Shown in pieces: positions 53,201-62,000 of a stretch of 64,000 nt of DNA. How positions within the stretch are numbered: the stretch's first letter is position 1; each line of letters starts with the position of its first letter. The translations under genes and the position numbers were made by a program. This DNA comes from an uncultured Caldilineaceae bacterium (GTDB lineage: Bacteria > Chloroflexota > Anaerolineae > Caldilineales > Caldilineaceae): positions 1 through 64,000 of the forward strand of contig OX638330.1 of the NCBI GenBank assembly GCA_951812725.1. Reading direction: 5' to 3'. Under the pieces are notes generated by a model, which made no database searches, was not told the DNA's origin, and saw only the letters and a program-made list of their open reading frames with translations.

Positions 53201-54083
53201 CGCGCTCTACCGGGCCACGAACGGCGCTGGCTGGTATATGCCCCAATCTGGAGAGCTCAGCCCCAACTGGCAGAGCGCCGCGCCGCTCGACACCTGGCGC
53301 GGTGTCACCACCGACGAGAGCGGCCGCGTTATTGGGCTGGACCTCTCAGGCGAACCGGTGATGGTAGTCCGCCCAATCCCTGTGTCGAGCAGGATAAGCG
53401 GTGAGATAGTCGTGCAGGGCAATCAGTTGCGCGGGGAGATCCCGGCCGCACTGGGCCACCTCGCCAATCTGAAATCGCTGAATCTCAGGGGCAACGATTT
53501 GCGCGGTGCGATCCCGGCCGAATTGGGCAAGCTCACCAACCTGACACGGCTGGACCTCTCAGGGAACGAGTTGAGCGGGGAGGGCAACGGGTTGAGCGGT
53601 TCGATTCCGCCTGAATTGGGCAACCTCACCAACCTGACATGGCTGGGCCTCTACTCGAACCAGTTGCGCGGTGCGGTCCCGGCCGAGTTGGGCCACCTTG
53701 TCAACCTGACCGGGCTGGATCTCCACTCGAACGAGTTGAGCGGTTCGATCCCGCCTGAACTGGGCTACCTTGTCAACCTGACCGGACTGGACCTTTCAGG
53801 CAACGGGTTGAGCGGTTCGATCCCGGCCGAACTGGGTCACCTCAACAACCTGACACACCTGTACCTCGACAACAACCAGTTGAACGGCGCGATTCCGGCC
53901 GAACTGGGCAACCTTACCAACCTGACACATCTGTACCTCGCCGGCAACCAATTGCGTGGATGCATGCCCGCAGCCTGGCGCAATGTAGAGCACAATGACC
54001 TGAACAGCCTGGGTCTGCCGTTCTGCGCCGCGTCGTCGGCGACAGACGCCGCCGCGGACAAGGAGGGGCCGGACGCGTTCTAG
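47256..54083 (+). CDS. Giant nine-module LRR protein
   Basis: 2275 residues. A basic N-terminus with one hydrophobic helix (about 12-32, YVLLAILLAVAVPALWV) serves as signal anchor, then a short Pro-rich stretch. Nine consecutive modules follow, each with an N-cap (ADREALVALYxATDGANW...NWLSxAPLDTWxGVTTDESGRV), 2-16 LRRs of 24 residues (LSGxIPxELGxLTNL) and a C-cap (LRGCVPxxWRNVxxxDLxxLGLPFC) with two conserved Cys. Module starts lie near nt 47410, 47957, 48565, 49322, 49662, 50352, 51260, 52690 and 53183. The protein ends inside a tenth N-cap (DKEGPDAF), where the Tyr codon has become TAG. A 98-bp block is repeated exactly at 51573 and 52365. Binding partner unknown; exposure outside the membrane inferred. 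Confidence 0.85.
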   Translation: MMRQKIIGNRRYVLLAILLAVAVPALWVTYIRVAAPSPPPVPTATDVAPFPAAADREALVALYRATDGAGWRDSANWLSDAPLDTWQGVTTDASGRVIGLDLAENWITGAIPPALGNLTNLTRLDLRRNRLSGSIPSALVQLANLTRLDLSWNRLRGSIPAELGQLINLELLNLRGNQLSGEIPSELGNLTNLTHLYLGGNELRGCVPAVWRNVAGYGLGSLGLPFCDASSATDTADRAALVAVYQATDGDNWRNKANWLSFKPLGEWYGVTTDESGRVIALVLSENGLAGVIPSELGHLANLTALNLRSNELSGPIPSWLDNLTNLEKLYLSDNELSGEIPSELGKLTNLTVLHLWGNQLSGSIPSELGNLNNLTRLDLGYNQMSGSIPSELGNLTNLTHLYLAGNQLTGCVPESLRNGASNDLANLGLPLCGDMEALFKFYQATDGANWLYSGNWLSFEPLDAWHGVTTDASGRVIGLDLSENDLSGTIPPELGNLANLEVLRLFNNDLSGTIPPELGNLANLEVLRLFNNELSGEIPAELGNLANLTRLDLDDNRLSGSIPPQLGKLNNLAWLDLYSNELSGSIPSELGKLTNLEVLRLAANRLRGSIPPELGNLANLTWLNLYSNQLSGAIPSELGKLTNLVFLWLDNNQLRGCVAGALWRNVAGHDLDSLGLPFCAAPSATEITDREALVVLYHATNGANWLRSANWLSDAPLDTWHGVTTDESGRVIALNLTENRLSGTIPAALGRLANLTALSLAGNQLRGCVPAVWRNVAAHDLDSLGLPFCVAPSATDAAAAAADRDVLVALYQATDGANWLNSANWLSDAPLDTWHGVTTDESGRVIALNLSGNELSGTIPSALGNLTNLIRLDLAVNRLRGSIPSELGDLANLTVLHLAGNQLSGAVLSELGNLNNLRALLLGGNQLSGGVPSALGNLDNLTVLNLRDNRLSGEIPSESGKLNNLAVLHLAGNELSGEIPSELGRLNNLTWLTLDGNRLRGCVPAAWQNVAEHDLGSLGLPFCVAPSATDTTDRDVLVALYWATNGASWLNSAFWLSDAPLNSWHGVTTDDSGRVTALALSENRLRGSIPADLGKLTNLTALRLYNNQLSGEIPTELGNLANLTVLDLWGNQLSGSIPSELGKLTYLTELEISGNELSGSIPSELGKLTYLTELEISGNELSGEIPSALGNLTNLTTLDLSRNQLSGEIPTELGNLTSLTWLSLRDNQLSGEIPTELGNLTNLTALDLAANQLSGTIPSELGNLTNLTWLELDDNQLTGALPSELGNLTNLRTLYLASNQLSGCVPDEIWRNVASDWGSLDLPTCAAPSTTGVAADREVLVAFYKATNELFKFGGSSYNWLSAAPLDTWSGVTTDESGRVVALEFSGLSGSIPPELGKLTNLTRLSLTSDRSWTHGRLSGSIPSELGKLAHLTELNLAGNDLSGAIPAELGNLTDLTRLDLRGHQLSGEIPLELGKLTNLTALDLAANQLSGEIPAELGNLVNLTELSLAGNSLSGAIPSELGRLVNLTELSLAGNSLSGAIPSELGNLTYLTGLDLAANRLSGEIPAELGKLSNLSGLDLSDNQLSGSIPAELGKLTNLTGLSLWGNRLGREIPAELGNLTNLTELDLSSNRLSGSIPSALGNLTNLTELDLSSNQVSGSIPSELSNLTNLRRLDFWGNDLSGSIPAELGRLTNLTVLSLRGNDLSGAIPAELGNLTDLTRLDLRGHQLSGEIPSELGKLTNLTALDLAANRLSGEIPAELGHLTNLTRLELAGNQLRGCVPEEVWRNVANDWRALDLPFCGAPSAVAPADRETLVVLYQATDGANWRTSANWLSAAPLGIWHGVATDESGRVIGLDLRFNRLRGTIPSELSKLTNLTRLDLWGNQLRGTIPSELGKLTNLTRLDLWGNRLSGSIPSELGHLTNLIRLDLSGNELRGCVPEAVWRNVATNDLGGLGLPFCGAPSAPGIATAVAADREALVALYRATNGAGWYMPQSGELSPNWQSAAPLDTWRGVTTDESGRVIGLDLSGEPVMVVRPIPVSSRISGEIVVQGNQLRGEIPAALGHLANLKSLNLRGNDLRGAIPAELGKLTNLTRLDLSGNELSGEGNGLSGSIPPELGNLTNLTWLGLYSNQLRGAVPAELGHLVNLTGLDLHSNELSGSIPPELGYLVNLTGLDLSGNGLSGSIPAELGHLNNLTHLYLDNNQLNGAIPAELGNLTNLTHLYLAGNQLRGCMPAAWRNVEHNDLNSLGLPFCAASSATDAAADKEGPDAF

Positions 54084-54247
54084 CAGGCCAACGGAGCCAG
54101 ACATGGCGCCGGCAGACAACGCCAGCAGGAAAACCGGCTAGCCGAACTCAACGAACAGGGCGAAGATTGCAAGCCGGTGTTTGCGTGGCTGAGACAAGTT
54201 GCCCGCTTCCATGCCTGAGAAACGGCGGTTGGTTGAGGGCGAACATA
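54084..54247 (+). other. Remnants between LRR genes
   Basis: The tenth N-cap continues briefly beyond the stop (CAGGCCAACGGAGCC). A short frame at 54115-54219 (RQRQQENRLAELNEQGEDC, ending VARFHA) looks like the C-terminal end of another, lost protein. Confidence 0.35.
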
Positions 54248-54295
54248 CCGGGCTCCGGTCCATACTGAAGCGACTATTCAGAAAGGCAGGGTCGA
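54248..54295 (+). promoter_or_regulatory. Conserved leader of the large LRR genes, copy 2
   Basis: Same leader as at 47205 and 59001: CCGGTCCATACTGAAGCGAC, then TATTCAGAAAGGCAGGGTCG, then A and the ATG. Confidence 0.6.
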
Positions 54296-57200
54296 ATGAT
54301 GCGGCAGAAAATTGTTGACAATCGTCGTTACGTCCTCCTCGCAATCCTACTGGCTGTAGCCGTACCGGCTCTGTGGATCACGGTCATACGAGTGGCGGCC
54401 CCCAGCCCGCCACCCGTTCCCACACCCACAGATCCAGTTCCCACACCCACAGATGTGGCGCCATCTCCGGCTGCCTCGGACAGGGAGGCGCTGGTCGCGC
54501 TCTTCCGGGCCACGGACGGCGCCAACTGGGCGAACAACGCCAACTGGCTGAGCGACGCGCCGCTCGACACCTGGCACGGCGTCACCACCGACGAGAGCGG
54601 TCGCGTGATTGCATTGGACCTCGACTGGAACGAGTTGAACGGGTCAATCCCGTCTGAACTGGGTCATCTCACCAATCTGGAAGTAATGCGCCTCTACAAC
54701 AACGAGTTGCGCGGGGAGATTCCGTCGGAACTGGGCAACCTCACCAACCTGACATGGCTGGACCTCAGGGACAACGAGTTGCGCGGTTCGATCCCGTCCG
54801 AACTGGGGCAGCTCACCAACCTGAGAGTGCTGTATCTATACAGCAACGAGTTGCGCGGGGAGATTCCGTCGGAACTGGGCAACCTCACCAACCTGACACA
54901 ACTGTACCTCTACAACAACGAGTTGCGCGGAGAGATTCCGTCGGAACTGGGCAACCTCACCAACCTGACACAACTGTACCTCTACAACAACGAGTTGCGC
55001 GGAGAGATTCCGTCGGAACTGGGCAACCTCACCAACCTGACACATCTGCGCCTCGACAACAACCCGTTGCGGGGCTGCGTGCCCACAGTCTGGCGCAATG
55101 TAGCGGAATATGGCTTGGGCAGCCTGGGTCTGCCGTTCTGCGTCGCGTCATCTGCGACAGACGCTGCCACAGCCGGCGCCGCGGACAGGGAGGCGCTGGT
55201 TGCGCTCTACAATGCCACCGATGGCGATAATTGGCGAACCAACACCAACTGGCTGAGCTTCAAGCCCCTCGGAGAATGGCACGGCGTCACCACCGGCAGG
55301 AGCGGTCGCGTGATTAAACTGGATCTCACAGAGAACCGGTTGAGCGGTTCGATTCCGCCCGAACTGGGCAACCTCACCAACCTGGAATTGCTGTCCCTCT
55401 TCTCGAACCGGTTGGGCGGGGAGATTCCATCCGAGCTGGGCAAGCTCGCCAACCTGACAGGGCTGGACCTCTCAGGTAACCGGTTGGGCGGTGCGATCCC
55501 GGCCGAACTGGGCAACCTCATCAACCTGACAGGGAGGGGCGTCCGCCTCGGCTTCTCGCCAGGGCTGGACCTCTCAGGTAACCAGTTGCGCGGTGCGATC
55601 CCGGCCGAACTGGGCAAGCTCAACAATCTGATAAGGTTGGACCTCTCAGACAACCAGTTGAGCGGTGCGATTCCCCCCGAACTGGGCAACCTCACCAAAC
55701 TGGCAGGGTGGGCCACCTACCACGGCTTCTTGCCAGGGCTGGACCTCACAGGCAACGAGTTGAGCGGGGAGATTCCGCCCGAATTGGGCAACCTCGCCCA
55801 CCTGACAAGGCTGGAGCTCTGGGGCAACCAGTTGAGTGGTTCGATTCCGGCCGAACTGGGCAAGCTCAACAATCTGGGAGGGTTGGACCTCTCAGGCAAC
55901 CGGTTGAACGGTGCGATTCCGCCCGAACTGGGCAAGCTCAACAATCTGGGGGAGTTGGACCTCTCAGGCAACCGGTTGAGCGGGGAGATTCCGGCCGAAC
56001 TGGGCAACCTCGCCAACCTGACAAAGCTGGAGCTCTGGGGCAACCAGTTGAGTGGTTCGATTCCGTCCGAGTTGGGCAAGCTCACCGACCTGAGAACGCT
56101 GGATCTCTGGGACAACGAGTTGAGCGGTTCGATTCCGCCCGAATTGGGCAACCTCGCCAACCTGAGAACGCTGGACCTCACAGGCAACGAGCTGCGTGGA
56201 TGCGTGCCCGAGGAAGTCTGGCGAAATGTGGCAAATGACTGGCGTCTCCTGGGGCTGCCGTTTTGCGGGGTGCCATCGGCGACAGGCGCCGCCGCGGAAA
56301 GGGAGTCATTGGTCGCGCTCTACCGGGCTACGGACGGTGCCGGTTGGCGGGACAGCGCCAACTGGCTGAGCGACGCGCCGCTCGAGATCTGGCACGGCGT
56401 CACCACCGACGAGAGCGGCCGCGTAATCGAACTGGACCTCAGTTTCAATCAGTTACGCGGTGGGATCCCGTCCGAACTGGGCAAGCTCACCAACCTGAAG
56501 GGGCTGTCGCTCGACACCAATCAGTTGAGCGGTGCAATACCGTCCGAACTGGGCAAGCTCACCAACCTGACAGAGCTGTACCTCTACAGCAACGAGTTGA
56601 GCGGTGCGATTCCGTCCGAACTGGGCAACCTCATAAACCTGGAATTTCTGAACCTCAGGGACAACCAGTTGAGTGGTGCGATTCCAGCCGAACTGGGCAA
56701 CCTCATAAACCTGGAATTTCTGAACCTCAGGGACAACCAGTTGAGTGGTGCGATTCCAGCCGAACTGGGCAACCTTACCAACCTGGAAGTGCTGTCCCTC
56801 GCAGACAACGAGTTGAGCGGCTCGATTCCGTCCGAGCTGGGCAAGCTCACCAACCTGACAGGGCGGAGCACCTACGGCACCCTCTCGCCAGGGCTGGACC
56901 TCTCAGGCAACGGGTTGAACGGTTCGATCCCTTCCGAACTGGGCAAGCTCACCAACCTGAAGGGGCTGTCGCTCGACACCAATCAGTTGAGCGGTGCAAT
57001 ACCGTCAGAACTGGGCAACCTCACCAAGCTGACAGAACTGTCCCTCCGGGGCAACGGGTTGAGCGGAGAGATTCCGACCGCGCTGGGCAACCTCATCAAC
57101 CTGACAGAGTTGGACCTCTCAAGGAACGAGTTGAGCGGGGCGATTCCGACCGAACTGGGCAACCTCACCAAACTGACAGAGTTGGACCTCTCAGGCAACG

Positions 57201-58951
57201 GTTTGAGCGGGGAGATTCCGACCGCACTGGGCAATCTCATCAAGCTGTACATGTTGGACCTCACAGGCAACGAGTTGAGCGGCTGCGTACCCGCGGAATT
57301 CTGGGTAAGTGGAGCGGGACATGTCTTGGCCAAGCCGGGGGTGCCGCTCTGTAGGGAAATGGAGGCGCTGGTCGCGCTCTACCAGGCCACGAACGGCGCC
57401 AACTGGCTGAACAGCGCCAACTGGTTGAGCGACGCGCCGCTCGGCGCCTGGCACGGCGTCACCACCGACGAGAGCGGTCGCGTGATCGGACTGGACCTCG
57501 CAGGCAACGAGTTGAGCGGGGAGATTCCGGTCGCACTGGGCAAGCTCACCGACCTGACCGTGCTGGACCTCGCAGGCAACGAGTTGAGCGGGGAGATTCC
57601 GTCCGAGCTGGGCAAGCTCACCGACCTGACCGTGCTGGACCTCGCAGGCAACGAGTTGAGCGGGGAGATTCCGTCCGAGCTGGGCAACCTCATCAACATG
57701 ATATGGCTGACCCTCGATGGCAACCAGTTGCGCGGCTGCATGCCGGCAGTCTGGCGCAGTGTAGCGGAACATGACCTGGACAGCCTGGGTCTGCCGTTCT
57801 GCGTTGCGCCATCTGCGACAAACGCCGCCGCGGACAGGGAGGCTCTGGTCGCGCTCTACCGGGCTACGGAGGGGGCCAACTGGACGCGTAGCGCCAACTG
57901 GCTGAGCGACGCGCCGCTCGCTACCTGGCACGGCGTCACCACCGACGAGAGCGGTCGCGTGACTGCATTGACCCTTATTGAGAACGGGTTGCACGGGGAG
58001 TTACCGGCCGAGTTGGGCAACCTCGCCAACCTGACAGTGCTGGACCTCTCAAACACCGGACAGGTGACCTTCTCACAAAATCGGTTGAGCGGGGAGATTC
58101 CGACCGCACTGGGCAACCTCACCAATCTGACAACGCTGAACCTCTCAATCAACGAGTTGAGCGGTGCGATTCCGCCCGCACTGGGCAAGCTCGCCAACCT
58201 GACACGGCTGGACCTCCGGCGCAACCGTTTGCGCGGTACGATTCCGTCCGAGTTGGGTACGCTCACCAACCTGACACGGCTGGACCTCTCAGGGAACGAG
58301 TTGAGCGGGGAGGGCAACGGGTTGAGCGGAGAGATACCGTCCGAGCTGGGCAACCTCGCCAACCTGACGCAACTGTACCTCTGGGGCAACCGCTTGAGCG
58401 GGGAGATTCCGGCCGCGTTGGGCCACCTCATCAACCTGACAGAGTTGGACCTCTCAGGCAACGGTTTGAGCGGGGAGATCCCGTTGGAACTGGGCAACCT
58501 CAACAACCTGACACGGCTGGACCTCTCAAGGAACGGTTTGAGCGGTTCGATCCCGTCGGAACTGGGCAAGCTCACCTACCTGACAGGGTGGGAAATCCAC
58601 TTCGTCGGCTTGTTGCCAGGGCTGGACCTCTCAGGTAACCAGTTGAGCGGTTCGATCCCGTCGGAATTGGGCAACCTCAACAATCTGAGAGGGTTGGACC
58701 TCAGAGACAACCAGTTGAGCGGGGAGATTCCGGCCGAACTGAGCAACCTCAACAATTTGGAAGAATTGTATCTCGCAGGCAACGAGTTGCGTGGCTGCGT
58801 GCCCGCAGCCTGGCGAAATGTAGAGCACTGGAATGACCTGGACAGCCTGGGTCTGCCGTTCTGCGCCGCGTCGTCGTCGAAAGACGCCGCCGCGGACAGG
58901 GAGGCGCTGGTGGCGCGCTTCCTGGCTCCGGACGGCGCCGTTCGAAAATGA
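54296..58951 (+). CDS. Five-module LRR protein with loop insertions
   Basis: 1551 residues, same signal anchor (about 12-32) and Pro-rich start (PTPTDPVPTPTD) as the gene upstream. Five modules begin near nt 54478, 55185, 56297, 57359 and 57833. The protein ends in a truncated sixth N-cap (ADREALVARFLAPDGA, then VRK). Four LRRs carry an insertion of 10 or 11 residues between NLTG and LDLSGN (for example GVRLGF, TYHGF, TYGTL, IHFVGL). Each is bracketed in the DNA by CAGGG. LRR repeats of the type TQLYLYNNELRGEIPSELG at 54887-55035 are almost identical copies. Probably a cell-surface binding protein; ligand unknown. Confidence 0.85.
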   Translation: MMRQKIVDNRRYVLLAILLAVAVPALWITVIRVAAPSPPPVPTPTDPVPTPTDVAPSPAASDREALVALFRATDGANWANNANWLSDAPLDTWHGVTTDESGRVIALDLDWNELNGSIPSELGHLTNLEVMRLYNNELRGEIPSELGNLTNLTWLDLRDNELRGSIPSELGQLTNLRVLYLYSNELRGEIPSELGNLTNLTQLYLYNNELRGEIPSELGNLTNLTQLYLYNNELRGEIPSELGNLTNLTHLRLDNNPLRGCVPTVWRNVAEYGLGSLGLPFCVASSATDAATAGAADREALVALYNATDGDNWRTNTNWLSFKPLGEWHGVTTGRSGRVIKLDLTENRLSGSIPPELGNLTNLELLSLFSNRLGGEIPSELGKLANLTGLDLSGNRLGGAIPAELGNLINLTGRGVRLGFSPGLDLSGNQLRGAIPAELGKLNNLIRLDLSDNQLSGAIPPELGNLTKLAGWATYHGFLPGLDLTGNELSGEIPPELGNLAHLTRLELWGNQLSGSIPAELGKLNNLGGLDLSGNRLNGAIPPELGKLNNLGELDLSGNRLSGEIPAELGNLANLTKLELWGNQLSGSIPSELGKLTDLRTLDLWDNELSGSIPPELGNLANLRTLDLTGNELRGCVPEEVWRNVANDWRLLGLPFCGVPSATGAAAERESLVALYRATDGAGWRDSANWLSDAPLEIWHGVTTDESGRVIELDLSFNQLRGGIPSELGKLTNLKGLSLDTNQLSGAIPSELGKLTNLTELYLYSNELSGAIPSELGNLINLEFLNLRDNQLSGAIPAELGNLINLEFLNLRDNQLSGAIPAELGNLTNLEVLSLADNELSGSIPSELGKLTNLTGRSTYGTLSPGLDLSGNGLNGSIPSELGKLTNLKGLSLDTNQLSGAIPSELGNLTKLTELSLRGNGLSGEIPTALGNLINLTELDLSRNELSGAIPTELGNLTKLTELDLSGNGLSGEIPTALGNLIKLYMLDLTGNELSGCVPAEFWVSGAGHVLAKPGVPLCREMEALVALYQATNGANWLNSANWLSDAPLGAWHGVTTDESGRVIGLDLAGNELSGEIPVALGKLTDLTVLDLAGNELSGEIPSELGKLTDLTVLDLAGNELSGEIPSELGNLINMIWLTLDGNQLRGCMPAVWRSVAEHDLDSLGLPFCVAPSATNAAADREALVALYRATEGANWTRSANWLSDAPLATWHGVTTDESGRVTALTLIENGLHGELPAELGNLANLTVLDLSNTGQVTFSQNRLSGEIPTALGNLTNLTTLNLSINELSGAIPPALGKLANLTRLDLRRNRLRGTIPSELGTLTNLTRLDLSGNELSGEGNGLSGEIPSELGNLANLTQLYLWGNRLSGEIPAALGHLINLTELDLSGNGLSGEIPLELGNLNNLTRLDLSRNGLSGSIPSELGKLTYLTGWEIHFVGLLPGLDLSGNQLSGSIPSELGNLNNLRGLDLRDNQLSGEIPAELSNLNNLEELYLAGNELRGCVPAAWRNVEHWNDLDSLGLPFCAASSSKDAAADREALVARFLAPDGAVRK
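55530..55564 (+). repeat. LRR loop insertion 1, bracketed by CAGGG
   Basis: CAGGG at 55530 and 55560, 30 bp apart, enclosing an extra segment (GRGVRLGFSP) inside an LRR. Related insertions: 55704-55738 (30 bp), 56859-56893 (30 bp), 58584-58621 (33 bp). Confidence 0.7.
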
Positions 58952-59000
58952 CCGCCTCTCTGCGGCGAGAGGGCTACGCACCGGGATTGCCCGGAACATG

Positions 59001-59048
59001 CCGGGCGCCGGTCCATACTGAAGCGACTATTCAGAAAGGCAGGGTCGA
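59001..59048 (+). promoter_or_regulatory. Conserved leader of the large LRR genes, copy 3
   Basis: Almost identical to the copy at 54248 over the last 40 bp before ATG. Confidence 0.6.
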
Positions 59049-62000
59049 ATGATGCGGAAGAGAATTGTTGGCAGTCGTCGTTACGTCCTCCTCGCAATCG
59101 TGCTGGCTGTAGCCGTTCCGGCTCTGTGGCTCACGGTCATGTTTGTTGTGGCGCCCAGTGTGGCGCCGCCATCTCCGGCCGGCGCGGATAGGGAGGCGCT
59201 AGTGGCGCTCTACCGGGCTACGGACGGGGCCAACTGGCGCAACAGCGCCAACTGGCTGAGCGACGCGCCGCTCGATACCTGGCACGGCGTCACCACCGAC
59301 GAGAGCGGGCGCGTGATAGCACTAGCGCTCTCAGAGAATGCATTGCGCGGTACGATACCGACCGAACTGGGCAACCTCTCCTACCTGGAAGAGTTGTATC
59401 TCTCAGGCAACCGCTTGCGCGGGGAGGTCCCGTCGGAACTGGGCAACCTCTTCTACCTGACACATCTGTACCTCGATGGCAACGAGTTGAGCGGTTCGAT
59501 TCCGTCGGAACTGGGCAAGCTCCTCAACCTGTGGCAGCTGTACCTCTTCAGCAACGAGTTGAGCGGGGAGATCCCGGCCGAACTGGGCAAGTTCGCCAAC
59601 CTGATAGCACTGAACCTCGGATCGAATCAGCTGAGTGGGGAGATCCCGGCCGAACTGGGCCACCTCACCAACCTGACATGGCTGAATCTCGAGGACAACC
59701 AGTTGCGCGGTTCGATACCGGCGGAGCTGGGCAAGCTTACAAACCTGACTGTGCTGTCCCTCTCAGACAACGGGTTGAGCGGATGCGTACCCGACGAAGT
59801 GTGGCGCAATGCAAGGTCCAATTATCTGGACAGCTTGGACCTGCCGGTCTGCGGCGCGCCCTCTGCGCCGGCCGCCGCCACGGACAGGGAGGCGCTGGTC
59901 GCGTTCTACCAGGCCGCGAACGGCGCCAACTGGCGGAGAAGATACAACTGGCTGAGCGATGGGCCGCTCGATACCTGGTACGGTGTTACCACGGACGACA
60001 GCGGCCGCGTCATCAGACTGAACCTTTCCGAGAACTGGTTACGCGGCGTCTTACCGCCGGCGTTGGGCGATCTCACCAACCTGACAGAGTTGAAGCTCTG
60101 GGGCAACCAGTTGAGCGGAACGATTCCGTCCGAACTGGGCAAGCTCACCAACCTGACACAACTGGCCCTCCACTCGAATCAGTTGAGTGGGGAGATCCCA
60201 CCAGAACTGGGCAAGCTCACCAACCTGACACAACTGGCCCTCCACTCGAATCAGTTGAGTGGGGAGATCCCACCAGAACTGGGCAAGCTCACCAACCTGA
60301 CAACGCTCCGCCTCGCAGGCAATCGGTTGAGCGGTGCGATTCCATCCGAACTGGGCAACCTCGCCAACCTGACAGAACTGGACCTCTCCAGCAACGCGTT
60401 TCGCGGTTCGATTCCGGCCGCACTGGGCAGGCTCACCAACCTGACAACGCTCCGCCTCGCAGGCAACCAGTTGAGCGGTGCGATTCCATCAGAACTGGGC
60501 AACCTCGCCAACCTGGAAGTGCTGCTCCTCTATGGCAACCGGTTGAGCGGTTCGATTCCGACCGAACTGGGCAACCTCGCCAACCTGACAGTGCTGTCCC
60601 TCTCAGGTAACGAGTTGAGCGGTACGATACCGTCCGAGTTGAGCAACCTCACCAGTTTGACAACACTGGCCCTCGGTGGCAACCAGTTGACCGGCTGCGT
60701 GCCCGAAAGTTTGCGAAATGGAGCCAGCAATAACTTGGCCAACCTCGGTCTGCCGCTCTGTGGAGATATGGAGGTGCTGTTCAAGTTCTACCAGGCCACC
60801 GACGGCGCGAACTGGCTTTACAGTGGCAACTGGCTGAGCTTCGAGCCTCTCGATGCATGGCACGGCGTCACCACCGACGCGAGCGGCCGCGTTATCGGAC
60901 TGGACCTCGCAGAGAACGAGTTGAGCGGTTCGATTCCGCCCGAACTGGGCAACCTCTCCAATCTGACACGGCTCGACCTCGACGACAACCGGTTGAGCGG
61001 TTCGGTCCCGTCCGAACTGGGCAACCTCACCAACCTGGAAACGCTGTCCCTCTGGGATAACGAGTTGCGCGGGGAGATTCCGTCCGAGCTGGGCAAGCTC
61101 AACAACCTGACACAACTGTACCTATACAGCAACGAGTTGAGCGGGTCGATTCCGTCCGAACTGGGCAACCTCACCAACCTGGAAAAGTTGTATCTCTCAG
61201 GCAACGGGTTGCGCGGCGCCATTCCGTCAGAGTTGGGCAACCTCGCCAACCTGACAGAACTGGGTCTCTCAGACAACCGGTTAAACGGGACGATTCCATC
61301 AGAACTGGGCGATCTCACCAACCTGGAAGAGTTGTACCTTTCAGGCAACCAGTTGAGCGGGGCGATACCGTCTGAACTGGGCCGCCTCACCGACCTGACA
61401 TGGCTGAACCTCTGGGACAACCAGTTGAGCGGACCGGTTCCATCATGGCTGGGCCACCTCACCAACTTGGAAAGGTTGTTCCTCTCAGACAACCGGTTTA
61501 GCGGATGCGTACCCGGCGAACTGTGGCGCAATGCAGGCTACAATGACCTGGACAGTCTTGGCCTGCCGGCCTGCGGCGCGCCCTCTGCGCCAGCTGCCGT
61601 CACGGACGGCGCCGCGGACAGAGAGGCGGCGGGCGCGCTTGAAGGGTCTGAGGCAGACAGCGCTGACGGCGAAAGCCAGACGGCCGCGGCGCCCGTCTTG
61701 CCGCTGTTCACGCTCAGCGAGGGCCGTACCGGCTGGGAGGCCGGCGAAGCGCGTCCGCCGCTCGCGCAAGCGACGCCGCTCACACAGGAGCAGTTACAGA
61801 ACCTGCTGACCCGTCTCCCGTCACTCCAGGCGGAAAGTGACGATATTGAGCAGACGCGTCTGCCCGACGACCTTTTGCCGCCGCCCCGCCCCGGTGAAGA
61901 GGTGGCGCTGCCTTTTCCGCCGCCGCAGTCCGAGGCCGCGCCCGCCGGCGATGCGGACACGCCCTTGCGCGTCCTGCGTTTCTCGCCGGAAGGGGAGATG

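Noticed and set aside
55530..58621. Diversity-generating retroelement acting on the LRR loops
   Set aside because: No reverse transcriptase, template repeat or adenine-specific pattern is visible in the window; the loop diversification idea is kept only as an open mechanism.
44774..61600. Many antisense and shifted-frame ORFs inside the LRR genes
   Set aside because: The 72-bp LRR period is divisible by three, so alternative frames stay open. They show only reversed LRR-derived repeats and no independent signals.
47400..62000. Link between the LRR N-cap DNA (CCGCGGACAGGG) and the intergenic repeat core (CCGCGGACAAAA)
   Set aside because: Only nine shared bases around a common GC palindrome, and the coding context explains them (Ala-Ala-Asp-Arg); treated as coincidence.
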